Of a stretch of DNA of 62,980 nucleotides, positions 39,280-48,013 are shown in pieces. Below the pieces are notes generated by a model. The model did no database searches. It was not told where the DNA came from and saw only the letters and a program-made list of their open reading frames with translations. The DNA is from a virus, in the IMG/VR virus record IMGVR_UViG_3300025030_000105, positions 1 to 62,980 of that record; one strand, written 5' to 3'. Position numbers and translations under genes: made by a program. The first letter of the stretch is position 1. Each line of letters begins with the position of its first letter.

Positions 39280-39758
39280 CAGCGTGCCTTGCGTTTGAGG
39301 AATACCGGGGCGAGGGCGAGGAAGTCGAGAGAGAAGTTGCCGGTACCTGCGACCCGAACCTTCCAATACCGAGCCTTGCCGTACAGATATTTCTTCAAGG
39401 TCTTGAACATGTCCTGCTGGACTTGGCCGGTCTTCGTCGGAGCGAGAGTGTAGCTCCGCGCATGTGCGGTGTCTTCATCACCAGTCAGGGTAACGGTAAC
39501 GTTTCCTACGGACTCGTAACCGATGTCATAAGCTTCGATGCTCTTCTGCTCTCTGCTCTCGAAGTCGTGCGTTGGAGTGTCCAGCCACCAGGAGATTGCG
39601 GTCCCTGCGTCAGTCGTCCCGCCTTCTTCGAAAATCCCGGTGTCGCCAAACATGACGAGTTTGCCATTGAACTCGACGACGGAGTCGAAGGGCATATTGG
39701 TGTACTGACTCGGCGCCTTATTCATGGTGTTCATTGCGATGGTAAGTCTGTCAGACAT
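39279..39758 (-). CDS. tail-associated protein
   Basis: A 159-residue protein behind GGAGGAAGACAGC. The pattern WWLDTPTHDFESREQKSIEAYDIGYES is typical of phage tail proteins that follow the tail tubular genes. It ends in a TGATG overlap with the next gene. The function is structural by inference. Confidence 0.65.
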   Translation of the reverse strand: MSDRLTIAMNTMNKAPSQYTNMPFDSVVEFNGKLVMFGDTGIFEEGGTTDAGTAISWWLDTPTHDFESREQKSIEAYDIGYESVGNVTVTLTGDEDTAHARSYTLAPTKTGQVQQDMFKTLKKYLYGKARYWKVRVAGTGNFSLDFLALAPVFLKRKAR

Positions 39759-39770
39759 GCTGTCTTCCTC

Positions 39771-40868
39771 CTATGAAGGCCTCGTATACGAAAGAATGTA
39801 ATCGTCAAACCTTGCCATAGCCGCGCCTTCGAGGTAGAACTTAGGGACCGGGAGAGAGAAAACCAGACTGGCTGAGATGGCCTCATAGGAGGACATAAGT
39901 ATCTCCGGTACCGGGAGATCGAAGATGATCGATCCAACAGTCCCAACAGACCCTGAGAGGAGGACTTGGAGAGGGGGGATCTCCAGGAGGAGGACTCCCA
40001 GGGTCTGTTGGCTTGCTGTGAAACTTGTGATAATCGCCGGAAGAGAAATTTGTAATTGGGCGAGCTGGCCGACCGTCCCTTCAAGAAGGACTTCGAGCGC
40101 CGGGAAGTTCAGGTGCAGGTCGGCGGCGAGGCCGGTCGTGCCTGTGAGCGCCGCTTCGATTACTGCGAGGTCGAAGGCTAAGGCTGCACCAGTCTGAGCG
40201 TCGAAGACGAGGGGCGGGAGGTCGAGGTCTAGTGAGCAGGTCGCCCCGGTTACTGCGGTAGCAGTAAACTCTTGGAACGGGATCTCCAGTTCGAGACTGG
40301 AGCCTGCGTTGAGCAGAACCTCCGGTACTGGTAGGTCGAAGGCAAGCCAGGCTGGTGCGGAAGTCTCGCCGAAGAACTCGATTACTGGAAGAGATACGAC
40401 GAGGTCGCAGTTTACCCCTCTTGCTTCGATCGCTACTGCGATGGGCGGAAGCTCAACAACTATGCTGGCACTAATGGTAAGTGTACCTGACATAGTCGCG
40501 TCGTCGCTTCCAGTCTCGACTGCTCCTACGGTTCCTGAGACAACTACTTCGCCTGCGACATCGGCGGTATCACCCCCTGTCTCGGCAACAGTTAGAGTTC
40601 CATAAGTGTAGAGTCCTGATGTGCCGTAGGCTTCGGCGGTGTCGCTCCCGGTCTCGGTTGCGTCCATCGTCCCTGTCGAGTGGACCGTAAGCCCGGCCAA
40701 CGCGGCAGTGTCACTGCCGGTCTCATTCGCTGCTATGGTCCCGGCAATGCCGGGGACGGTCGCGTCGATAACGCCGACTTCGATATACTGCTGGGTTACC
40801 CGCGCCGTTCTTGTAGAAGGCTCAACACCGACCTCGATATATTGTTGAGTTACGCGGGCAACTGTCAT
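39771..40868 (-). CDS. repeat-rich virion protein
   Basis: A 365-residue protein with three kinds of internal repeat. RVTQQYIEVGV occurs twice in the first 33 residues. A-x-ETGSDTA or ETGGDTA units occur about five times between 48 and 125. Beta-rich units with L-x-L-x-LP or FDLPVPE occur about every 35 residues to the end. The gene starts in an ATGA overlap. The repeats suggest a beta-strand rod, such as a fibre or a decoration protein. Confidence 0.6.
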   Translation of the reverse strand: MTVARVTQQYIEVGVEPSTRTARVTQQYIEVGVIDATVPGIAGTIAANETGSDTAALAGLTVHSTGTMDATETGSDTAEAYGTSGLYTYGTLTVAETGGDTADVAGEVVVSGTVGAVETGSDDATMSGTLTISASIVVELPPIAVAIEARGVNCDLVVSLPVIEFFGETSAPAWLAFDLPVPEVLLNAGSSLELEIPFQEFTATAVTGATCSLDLDLPPLVFDAQTGAALAFDLAVIEAALTGTTGLAADLHLNFPALEVLLEGTVGQLAQLQISLPAIITSFTASQQTLGVLLLEIPPLQVLLSGSVGTVGSIIFDLPVPEILMSSYEAISASLVFSLPVPKFYLEGAAMARFDDYILSYTRPS

Positions 40869-41866
40869 GCTTCCACCTTAAAGCCCCAGGTCATGGCATT
40901 GAAAATAGTCGGTGTCCATGCCTGCGCGTCGGGAGCGGCAGAAAATACATTCGTCGAAGCGGTGTTGTTTACAGCTGGGTACGCTGTTGCCAGTGTTACC
41001 GTTGTCTGATCGTACTCTGTCGAGTCCTGTTTTGCTATCGGTGTAAGCGTCCGACCTCCAGCGTCGTCCTTCCTGGCGACAGTAGTCAGAGCAACAACCT
41101 GTATTACAACGCCGCTTGTAGCTACATCCTCGAAGGCGTACAGATCTTTATGTCCTACAGTACTCGACTCGACATAATCCGTATCTCCGTTCTGCGCGTC
41201 CTCATCAATGCAGGCGTAGTTGCTCCCCGCCGAAGGGGTGAACTGAACTGAACTGTCAGCAGAAGGATTGCAAAGAACAGAGTAAACTTCCCCGTGGAAG
41301 TCGTCTCCAAAGAAAACGTTGTCGATCTTGACTGAATTTGTTTTATTGGGACCTATGCCTACGCTTGTTATGTCAGACCCGCCGGTATTCAGCCCTGTGG
41401 GGTTATCAAAAACTATTCCGGTAGCTTCTCCGTTTAGCCGCAACTCAATAGTGCCGGCGCTCGCATCACTGAACACTTTAATTGCGACATGTGTTAAATC
41501 TGAAGCTATTACTGTCGCACTCGATGATATCAATGTGCTACCTCGATATACTCGGACTCCTGACGCAGTATTAACTACCCAAATTACGTTAGCTCCCGCA
41601 ACGAACTTTACAAGGCTATACGACAGTGTGCCGGTATAGCCTGTGTACGTCCCCAGCCCGACAACGTGAAACCCGATAACTTTGGTTTTCCCGGCAGTTA
41701 CGTCATTGATTACGTGCGACGTGGAATCTGAGGAGAACGACAAGCACTTGCCGTTCGCGTACCCTCCTGTTGCAGAATACGCGACACTTGACGTAGTCGT
41801 GAACTTAGAAAGCACATCTCCGGTAGCTCCGCACCCCTCAAAACCTGTAAAGAACTCAACAGCCAT
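40865..41866 (-). CDS. LamG/jelly-roll-like virion protein
   Basis: A 333-residue protein with a concanavalin-like jelly-roll pattern in residues 1-200 (FFTGFEGCGATGDVL..., IELRLNGEATGIVFDN, VKIDNVFFGDDFHGEVY), as in carbohydrate-binding phage adhesins and tail proteins. The C-terminal third holds a beta-rich domain. It ends in an ATGA overlap with the next gene. It is probably a surface or receptor-binding protein. Confidence 0.65.
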   Translation of the reverse strand: MAVEFFTGFEGCGATGDVLSKFTTTSSVAYSATGGYANGKCLSFSSDSTSHVINDVTAGKTKVIGFHVVGLGTYTGYTGTLSYSLVKFVAGANVIWVVNTASGVRVYRGSTLISSSATVIASDLTHVAIKVFSDASAGTIELRLNGEATGIVFDNPTGLNTGGSDITSVGIGPNKTNSVKIDNVFFGDDFHGEVYSVLCNPSADSSVQFTPSAGSNYACIDEDAQNGDTDYVESSTVGHKDLYAFEDVATSGVVIQVVALTTVARKDDAGGRTLTPIAKQDSTEYDQTTVTLATAYPAVNNTASTNVFSAAPDAQAWTPTIFNAMTWGFKVEA

Positions 41867-41874
41867 ATTTACAC

Positions 41875-42249
41875 CTATGCGTGAGTGATGGTTGCGGAAG
41901 TAATAGTGACTGTCTGCCCTGCTGTAATACTGACGTTATCCAAGATTATGTCCGTCGCTGACGTACCCACCGTAAGTCCAGTAATGATGTCCGTCGCATT
42001 GGAATCCCGTATTCTCGCCGCTGCCGCCGTCCCAGTATTGTCGGCACTTGTGTCAGAGTGAGGCATCGTAAGCGTGAGGACCGCGCCCGAGGCGGTCCCG
42101 CAAGGATCGGTAAGGGCGATGGTCGCCAAGACGGACGCCATCGCTGTGGTCCCTATTTCGATGTATCCTGCGCCTGACCCCGCATCGATCGCAGTAGCAA
42201 CCGCTGTCATCCGTGCCTGTTTAACTGCTGTGGTATATGTAACCGCCAT
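41875..42249 (-). CDS. small structural protein
   Basis: A 124-residue Thr/Ala-rich protein behind GGAGGTAGGAT, with a pattern of beta strands seen in minor phage structural proteins. It ends with TAG. No specific family is recognised. Confidence 0.6.
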   Translation of the reverse strand: MAVTYTTAVKQARMTAVATAIDAGSGAGYIEIGTTAMASVLATIALTDPCGTASGAVLTLTMPHSDTSADNTGTAAAARIRDSNATDIITGLTVGTSATDIILDNVSITAGQTVTITSATITHA

Positions 42250-42260
42250 ATCCTACCTCC

Positions 42261-42998
42261 TTACGCCGAAGCCGGTTGCGTCGCGGTTGCCGTGTCGATG
42301 GTCGTAGTGGCGCCGACCGCAACGGTAAGGCTTGACATGCGAAGTTCACCAGTACCCACGCCGCAGACGCCATCTAAACGTTCGGCAGTAGTCGAAGCCC
42401 CGGTCACATAAGCATTGGTGTAGCATCTGAACCAGCCTGCAGTTCCTGCGGCAAGACCGACACCGCTCCACACCTCGGAAGTCTCTTTGGCCGAGACGCC
42501 GGAGGCGGCATCGGCAAGGTTCAGGCCGTTGGTCGAAGTTCCCGGAGTAAAGGCGCCGGAGGCAACCGTGATTCTCAGGAGCTTGGTCCCGGACTCGGTA
42601 AGGTCGGCGGTGGCCGGCTGGGTGCCGGTATAGACCTCGATCACGCAGTTACGGAAAATCTCGTCGAGCGAGCCCCCGTTCATACCTGCGGCAACGATAA
42701 CCTGGTCGCCTGCAATCTCAGTCGTGAGCGAGCCTGCAGGAATTTCAAGGTAGCCCGCGGCGACCGCAGAAACTTTTACCCCGGCGACGTTGTTCGAAGT
42801 AGAGCCGGCGACACCGATGTAGTCCCCGGCGATGTAACCTGCTGTTACAAATCCGTTACCGGAGTCGGTAATCCGATCGGTGCCACCGGTACCGGTGCCG
42901 TCTTCGAAAGCGAAGGTCGTTCCGGTGATGAGTTTGGTCGGGTATGAATGCTTGGACACCATGCCGTTGCGAGTTCCAGTTGACAATCTTGTAGCCAT
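42261..42998 (-). CDS. structural protein of unknown type
   Basis: A 245-residue Gly/Thr/Ala-rich protein behind AAAGGAGAAGAATAA, beta-rich with no membrane or catalytic motif. The segment GVGLAAGTAGWFRCYT recurs in phage structural proteins of this type. It is probably a tail or head decoration component. Confidence 0.65.
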   Translation of the reverse strand: MATRLSTGTRNGMVSKHSYPTKLITGTTFAFEDGTGTGGTDRITDSGNGFVTAGYIAGDYIGVAGSTSNNVAGVKVSAVAAGYLEIPAGSLTTEIAGDQVIVAAGMNGGSLDEIFRNCVIEVYTGTQPATADLTESGTKLLRITVASGAFTPGTSTNGLNLADAASGVSAKETSEVWSGVGLAAGTAGWFRCYTNAYVTGASTTAERLDGVCGVGTGELRMSSLTVAVGATTTIDTATATQPASA

Positions 42999-43019
42999 TT
43001 TATTCTTCTCCTTTAGTTA

Positions 43020-43928
43020 TCAGGGCTCCAAAAAGACGAGATAGCGACTGTCAACAATCGCAGCGCTTGCGTACCGTCCTGCTGGGAAAATAAGTTTATT
43101 GTACGTGTGATTTGTAAACGTTCCATCCTCACTGCCGGAGCAAATGCCTTGCGGCGTGGTGAAAATTACTGACTTCGGTCCTCCCATCTTCTCGGCAGGG
43201 CACCATACTGCGGAGCCTTCGATGACGCCGAACGGCGCCTTCTCTTCTCTCTTAGTCTTGCGCCACTCCGCCCCTCGATAAAAGAGGACTTGGGTTGTCG
43301 TCCCGACCCATAGGCCGGCGGGCGTCGGTTGCAGCATTGTCACCCTGTTCGGAAATAGCTTCATGTCGCTATGCAGGTCGAAGACTCCGTAGAACGAGGG
43401 GAGCGAGGCGAAGACTACGTCGTCTTTCGCCATCAAGGCTCGGCCCGCGAACCAGCTCACTAGATGCCCGGTCGGAGGGTTCGAATAGATATTCTTGGGG
43501 TTTCCAGGAGCAGTGAACGTTCCCTTCTGCCAGGCGAAGTCTACACCCTTGGAGACATAGCCTTTCTCGTAGCCGTTGGTATAGTAGATCCTCCCCGCTA
43601 TCTGGTAGTATCGCATCCTGGCGCCAAGTGTCAGGCCGGTGCGGATAATCGCCCTAGAGTAGTCGGGAAGAAGCCGATATAATTCGGTGCCGGCCACGAA
43701 GAGGCATGTCTCTCCAGTGGAGAAGGCGCAACGCGAGGCTTCCGCCCGCTTCGCGGTGGAGCGGCCAAGCCGGCTGAATGGTCGGCCTGAGTTGTCGACA
43801 TTCATGTTGACCAGTTGGGCAAGCTCAGTGACTCCGGTCTTCAGGTCGTAACTCAGCCGCACTGGGTCGAGAGCGTTGTTCAGCCCGGTTGTAGCTTTGA
43901 AGAGCGGTATGAGCTTTGCCTGGGCCAT
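43020..43928 (-). CDS. tail tubular/stabilisation protein
   Basis: A 302-residue protein with NMNVDNSGRPFSRLGRSTAK near the N-terminus and repeated beta-propeller-like segments, such as CLFVAGTELYRL and GLWVGTTTQVLFYRG. This layout is typical of podovirus tail stabilisation or nozzle proteins. It follows the adaptor gene in the expected order (adaptor, then nozzle). Confidence 0.75.
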   Translation of the reverse strand: MAQAKLIPLFKATTGLNNALDPVRLSYDLKTGVTELAQLVNMNVDNSGRPFSRLGRSTAKRAEASRCAFSTGETCLFVAGTELYRLLPDYSRAIIRTGLTLGARMRYYQIAGRIYYTNGYEKGYVSKGVDFAWQKGTFTAPGNPKNIYSNPPTGHLVSWFAGRALMAKDDVVFASLPSFYGVFDLHSDMKLFPNRVTMLQPTPAGLWVGTTTQVLFYRGAEWRKTKREEKAPFGVIEGSAVWCPAEKMGGPKSVIFTTPQGICSGSEDGTFTNHTYNKLIFPAGRYASAAIVDSRYLVFLEP

Positions 43929-43930
43929 TG

Positions 43931-44878
43931 TTACGTCCTGTAGGCAGGGGCGGTCCCTACTCGGGTTTCGAGATTGTGCAGCCGGCGGAACGCGTTGATT
44001 CCGTCAGTGACGTAGTCTTCGAATGCGTCTTTGTGGTCTTGGGCTTTAACAGGTTCCTGGGCCTCCATATCGTGATGGTTGAGCGCCTTGTAAGCCGCCC
44101 ACTCAATGCACGCTCGTTGCTGAGACGGAATCTCTGGGGACGCAGAGTACACGTCTGCAGCCGTAGCTGTAACTGTCGCTCCTGCTCCGCTGACGACGAC
44201 CGTCGTAGACGTAGAGGTCTCCAACGCGAGGGCTGAGATTGATATAACCTGCCCGGATGCAGTAGCGACAAAAGCCGTCGAAGCATCGATAACCGCTGCC
44301 AATGCAGTAGCTACTGCGGTCAGAGTCCCTTCGGTCCCAAGGACTACGTAGGAATAGACTACGTCGCTCACTGTCGCAGCTATGACATCGCCAGCATGAA
44401 GAGTCCCAGTCAGTGTAATCGTGCTGCTCATACGATTGAGCGGTGATCTACTGTACCTCCAGACATGGAGATCGAGGACAAGGCCGTTTTCCGACACCGT
44501 AGGTGTAGGAGCCAGCTTGATGAAACCGGTTGTCTGGTCGGTCTGCCACTGGACCGGCATCCCTGTCTCTGTAGTTCCTAGATCGATCGGCCAGTTATCC
44601 GGTGTGAGGATTACATCCTGCTGAACCTTGCCGAGTACCTTGTTGCCATACCAGATATTCATTACCTGAATGGCTCGGGCCGGGATTGCGTAGAGCGCCG
44701 TGTTCGTAACAAGCGTCAACGAGTAGTTCGCGATATCAACGAAGAACCCGGTCTCTTCACAGAACTTGTCCTGCCCTTCGGAAAGGTAGGCGAGGAGTCT
44801 TGCGTCGCTCCATGCTCCGTTCGTCGTCTCGCTGTTGAGGACTTCGAGAAGCTCGGTCAACATCTCCGCTCGGGTCAC
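43931..44878 (-). CDS. head-tail adaptor with inserted beta domain
   Basis: A 315-residue protein starting at GTG 44878 behind CGGAGAGCG. The N-terminal pattern (WSDARLLAYLSEGQDKFC) and the C-terminal helices (CIEWAAYKALNHHDMEAQEP) match adaptor proteins of the P22 gp4/T7 gp11 kind. Between them (about residues 145-245) lies a Thr/Ala/Val-rich beta domain that appears inserted. It links the portal to the tail. Confidence 0.78.
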   Translation of the reverse strand: MTRAEMLTELLEVLNSETTNGAWSDARLLAYLSEGQDKFCEETGFFVDIANYSLTLVTNTALYAIPARAIQVMNIWYGNKVLGKVQQDVILTPDNWPIDLGTTETGMPVQWQTDQTTGFIKLAPTPTVSENGLVLDLHVWRYSRSPLNRMSSTITLTGTLHAGDVIAATVSDVVYSYVVLGTEGTLTAVATALAAVIDASTAFVATASGQVISISALALETSTSTTVVVSGAGATVTATAADVYSASPEIPSQQRACIEWAAYKALNHHDMEAQEPVKAQDHKDAFEDYVTDGINAFRRLHNLETRVGTAPAYRT

Positions 44879-44881
44879 GGC

Positions 44882-45304
44882 TTACGCTCTCCGCCAGGGG
44901 ATTGCTGAGTACCTTCGTTCTGTTTCCTCTAGTTCTCCGGTGTACGGGTTTTTCTTCTGCTCGATGTGCGTAGCTATGGCGAGTTCGAGAACATGGACTA
45001 CCTCCGGCGGGACTTCGACCGGGACGCCTCGCTTGATTTGGTATACTACTCCGTTGACGCCGACAGCCTCATAGTTGTCCTTACATCCAGCCATTTCATC
45101 GATGATAATGCGGATTTTCCTGGTCTTTTCATCAATGCGGATGGCGCCCATCGGCTTGTCGAGTTCTTCATCGGTCGCAGCCATGATAGCATCAATCATT
45201 GCCTGTTTCTTAGCAGAAACTACTTCCTTGACGGGCTTCCTACTTTTCTTCTCCGGCGCTGCCGGCACGTTCAGGTCAACTTCTACTTCAAATTCATCGT
45301 TCAT
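44882..45304 (-). CDS. conserved capsid-region protein
   Basis: A 140-residue protein behind GGAGGAGTATAA, coupled by ATGA. It has a charged N-terminal 40 residues and then IDEKTRKIRIIIDEM and VPVEVPPEVVHVLELAIATH, a pattern known in phages with N4-type capsids between the capsid and the adaptor genes. The role is unknown. Confidence 0.65.
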   Translation of the reverse strand: MNDEFEVEVDLNVPAAPEKKSRKPVKEVVSAKKQAMIDAIMAATDEELDKPMGAIRIDEKTRKIRIIIDEMAGCKDNYEAVGVNGVVYQIKRGVPVEVPPEVVHVLELAIATHIEQKKNPYTGELEETERRYSAIPWRRA

Positions 45305-45603
45305 TTATACTCCTCCATTTTATGTTTCTTCCCGCCCTCGGCGGCGTCCCCAGCCGCTTCTTCGAAGGCGCTGTCAAACTCTTCTTCAGTCGTATACTTC
45401 TCGTCGAGCATTGGCATGAGTTTCTCAATTATCTTGGCAACTTCCACCGCGTCCTTAGCGATGTACTGTTTTTCGCTGGAGCCTGGGTAGCAGTCGCACA
45501 TGCTTTTGTTATTCGCTTTCTCTTTCGGCTTAATTGGCACCCTGCACTCAATGACGAAACCATTCGAGGCCTGCCCAATTTCCAACATCCGCTTCATATA
45601 CAT
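45301..45603 (-). CDS. small capsid-region protein with EEEFDSAF motif
   Basis: A 100-residue protein behind AAGGAGAACACCTG. The C-terminal YTTEEEFDSAFEEAA resembles the motif found at both ends of the scaffold protein (48014). A link to capsid or scaffold binding is inferred from this shared motif. Otherwise no family is recognised. Confidence 0.6.
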   Translation of the reverse strand: MYMKRMLEIGQASNGFVIECRVPIKPKEKANNKSMCDCYPGSSEKQYIAKDAVEVAKIIEKLMPMLDEKYTTEEEFDSAFEEAAGDAAEGGKKHKMEEYK

Positions 45604-45620
45604 CAGGTGTTCTCCTTGTT

Positions 45621-45674
45621 GTAAGGTTCAATGAAGAGGAGGGTTTTTAGGTCCTCCCCTCGGTTGAACCTTAC
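45621..45674 (-). promoter_or_regulatory. long intergenic hairpin
   Basis: Perfect 11-bp arms GTAAGGTTCAA/TTGAACCTTAC (45621-45631 with 45664-45674) enclose a second, imperfect GAGGAGGG/CCTCCCCTC stem. The outer arm overlaps the stop codon of the upstream gene. No T run follows, so it is more likely an mRNA-processing or stability element than a terminator. Confidence 0.7.
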
Positions 45675-46354
45675 AGTGCTCCTAAATTGATCCAGGTCAG
45701 GGTGATTACCCCTGTAAAAGCAGCAGTACCTGCGGTGTGCGTAGCATCGTCGTCAATGACGAAGTTCAGGTACACATCCTTGGCAGTAGCCGTTCCATCC
45801 ATCCACCGAGCCCCGCTCTCAGTGAGGGCGGTAGCGACAGATACTGCGGAAACTACACCGTCTTTATCGGATGCACCTGCGGACACGGCTACAGATGGCA
45901 TGATATCTGCCTCTGTGCCGGTAAGCGTAGCCCCTGTAGTGGCGGTAGCCGTTCCGAGTGCAACATCGCCATCCCAGTTGTCGATGATCGTTCCTGTGAC
46001 CCCAGCAGTGAGGATTCCGGACACAACTGCTCCGAAAGTGCAGATAGCTCCGAGAGGTAGGTCGTAGACCTTTACCCCTCCGTACTGCGCTACTGCGGCG
46101 TCATCGGTAATAGTTACCGGTGTTGCGGTGCAGGTAAGAACGGTCTTATGGACTACCCCGTCTCCGTACTCGACAGCAGCGACTGTCGATCCGTTCTTGG
46201 CCCCTACTCCAGACGAAGTGGTCGGGAGGTCGATGACTGGCGAAGTAAGTGTCTTGTTGGTAAGCGTCTCAGTGATCGCGTTCTTGTTCGTTCCAGCGGC
46301 ATTGGTGATTTCCTCAGTAATAACGCGAAGAGTTCTAACTTCTTGTCTGCTCAT
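45671..46354 (-). CDS. head fibre/decoration-type structural protein
   Basis: A 227-residue protein behind GGAGGAGATTATT. The segment GAKNGSTVAAVEYGDGVVHK followed by TVLTCTATPVTIT is common to phage proteins beside N4-type major capsid genes, thought to be capsid decoration or head fibre proteins. The rest is Ala/Thr/Val-rich beta structure. It precedes the long hairpin at 45621. Confidence 0.7.
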   Translation of the reverse strand: MSRQEVRTLRVITEEITNAAGTNKNAITETLTNKTLTSPVIDLPTTSSGVGAKNGSTVAAVEYGDGVVHKTVLTCTATPVTITDDAAVAQYGGVKVYDLPLGAICTFGAVVSGILTAGVTGTIIDNWDGDVALGTATATTGATLTGTEADIMPSVAVSAGASDKDGVVSAVSVATALTESGARWMDGTATAKDVYLNFVIDDDATHTAGTAAFTGVITLTWINLGAL

Positions 46355-46377
46355 AATAATCTCCTCCAGGTATTGTA

Positions 46378-46395
46378 AGCCCGCCTGGACGGGCT
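46378..46395. promoter_or_regulatory. intergenic hairpin before the 45671 gene
   Basis: A six-bp AGCCCG/CGGGCT stem with a 6-nt loop lies between two structural genes. Only the plus strand has a T run behind it (46398-46402), so it would act as a weak terminator against antisense transcripts or as an RNA hairpin on the late mRNA. Confidence 0.45.
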
Positions 46396-46401
46396 ATCTT
46401 T

Positions 46402-46947
46402 TTAGCGGAACGCTACCACGCGAACAACGTCGGCTGCGGTATCGCAGATGTCGGTACCGAGAGTAACTCCTTCACCTTTTCCGAGCACGTCGTACAAGCT
46501 GACTGCGGCGGCGGCGGCGACGAATGGTTTGTCAGCGGTAGCAACAGTCGAACTGGTGATTGACAGAATACTGACGGTCTCCCCATTCACAGTGACTTTG
46601 TCGCCAACCGCGAGTTCTCCGACAAAGTTGGTACCAGAGCCGGTAATGGTAGCGGAAGCGGCAGTAACGGTAACGGTGCCGGTAACGGCTGCGCCGGCAT
46701 TGCGGCCTGCGTACAGCGTGATGGACCCTGCAGCGTTGACCGAGTTCTGTGTGTCAGCATGGTTGCCGTTGTCAAGCGAAGTGCCTGCGGCCATGCCGTA
46801 GAAATACTCGTAAGCAGCGAGGTTGTTGACGTTATAGGCTCGCACATAGCGAGGCTGCCAGCCACAAACCAAGTTCACAGCGACAGCGGGATTAGAGACG
46901 GTCACGGAAAAAACCTTCTGGACCTGATCTGCGTAGTTCAAAGACAT
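46402..46947 (-). CDS. capsid-region structural protein
   Basis: A 181-residue protein behind AAGGAGAATATAAA. It has a beta-rich middle with the motif GSGTNFVGELAVGDKVTVNG (about 105-125), as in Ig-like or decoration domains. It lies directly after the major capsid gene and is probably a minor capsid or decoration protein. Confidence 0.65.
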   Translation of the reverse strand: MSLNYADQVQKVFSVTVSNPAVAVNLVCGWQPRYVRAYNVNNLAAYEYFYGMAAGTSLDNGNHADTQNSVNAAGSITLYAGRNAGAAVTGTVTVTAASATITGSGTNFVGELAVGDKVTVNGETVSILSITSSTVATADKPFVAAAAAVSLYDVLGKGEGVTLGTDICDTAADVVRVVAFR

Positions 46948-46973
46948 TTTATATTCTCCTTATTTTAAGAGTT

Positions 46974-46989
46974 GGGGGCTGGAGCCCCC
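46974..46989. promoter_or_regulatory. hairpin after the major capsid gene
   Basis: GGGGGCT-GG-AGCCCCC, a perfect 7-bp stem, lies in the 49-bp gap after the capsid gene. It is not followed by a strong T run on the minus strand, so it may be a leaky terminator or mRNA end that sets capsid protein levels. Confidence 0.55.
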
Positions 46990-46996
46990 TTCAATT

Positions 46997-47995
46997 TTAA
47001 AGCTCTGCAGCCGCTACCTCAGCTCTGCACATCCAGAGTTGATTCAGGATGACAGCCGCGAAGTAAGTCTTCCAGCCAATCCAGCCGCGCTGGCCGAGCT
47101 GATCGCCTTCCCGAGAAGTTCCAGGGTTGACGACGAACGGGTCGAGGGCGGTCTTCCCTTTGAGCGGTGTTACCGCCGCACACTCGGCGGCGATGTAGAT
47201 GATCGGATATACGTCGGCACTGGTGCCGGTCGTGGAGATCATCGTGGTGCCGGAACCTGCTTTAAGCCCGCCGCCGTCAGCCCACGAGGTGAACACAGTA
47301 GAGGTCAGATACCGAACATCGCCGATACTGCCGATCTCAGTCGGATACGAGGACATCGAACCGTAGTCGACAACATCCTTAAAGCCGGGGATTGCTTGGA
47401 CGGTAGGTTCGAGGTCGGGATGAATAAACGCGATGAACGACGGCTTGACGGATACAGTCTCCATCTTAGCCGAGCTGCTCAGTCTTTCAGTGATGGTGGA
47501 CGCATTCTGACGCTTAAAGCCCCTCGTAATCTTCTGCTGCAGTGCTTTGGTCAGCGGAGTGTTTACATCGGTCCGCGCAGTGCCGTTAGCGAAGTACACG
47601 TTAGTGCCAGCCTTCATTACGTTGAACAACCGAGTCTCAACAGAAAGTGCCGCCTGTTTTGCGAGAATGCTGGTGTACTCTTTGATGATAGGGTCTTCGT
47701 GCGTATCGGCTACGCGGTCAGAGATACCTACCCACGCGCCGATTTGCGACAGATTTGCCTCATAGTCGGAATGCGTGATGGTGCTGGACGGAGGAGTAAC
47801 TCCCTCAGTCAGGTCTGCGATCGCTGCAGCGAGCGCCGCGTAGCGCCGAAACTTGATAGTGCTCGATGCGTTCTGCGGGATTTCATGAGTTTGCAGGAAC
47901 GGTTGCATAATAAGTGCAGGGTCAGCTCTCATAAGAAGCTTGCCAGCCACATACCCAGCCGTTCGAAGGCTAATATCACTCACTGTCATTGTCAT
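46997..47995 (-). CDS. N4 gp56-family major capsid protein
   Basis: A 332-residue major capsid protein. The order IADLTEGVTPPSSTITHSDY, SQIGAWVGISDRVADTHEDP, then AFIHPDLEPTVQAIPGFKDV and SYPTEIGSIGDVRYLTS matches the N4-gp56 family. It forms the shell on the scaffold encoded just upstream. The start at 47995 has GGAGG nine bases away; an ATG six bases later is an alternative. A hairpin follows the stop. Confidence 0.92.
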   Translation of the reverse strand: MTMTVSDISLRTAGYVAGKLLMRADPALIMQPFLQTHEIPQNASSTIKFRRYAALAAAIADLTEGVTPPSSTITHSDYEANLSQIGAWVGISDRVADTHEDPIIKEYTSILAKQAALSVETRLFNVMKAGTNVYFANGTARTDVNTPLTKALQQKITRGFKRQNASTITERLSSSAKMETVSVKPSFIAFIHPDLEPTVQAIPGFKDVVDYGSMSSYPTEIGSIGDVRYLTSTVFTSWADGGGLKAGSGTTMISTTGTSADVYPIIYIAAECAAVTPLKGKTALDPFVVNPGTSREGDQLGQRGWIGWKTYFAAVILNQLWMCRAEVAAAEL

Positions 47996-48013
47996 GGGGT
48001 CATACCTCCAAAA

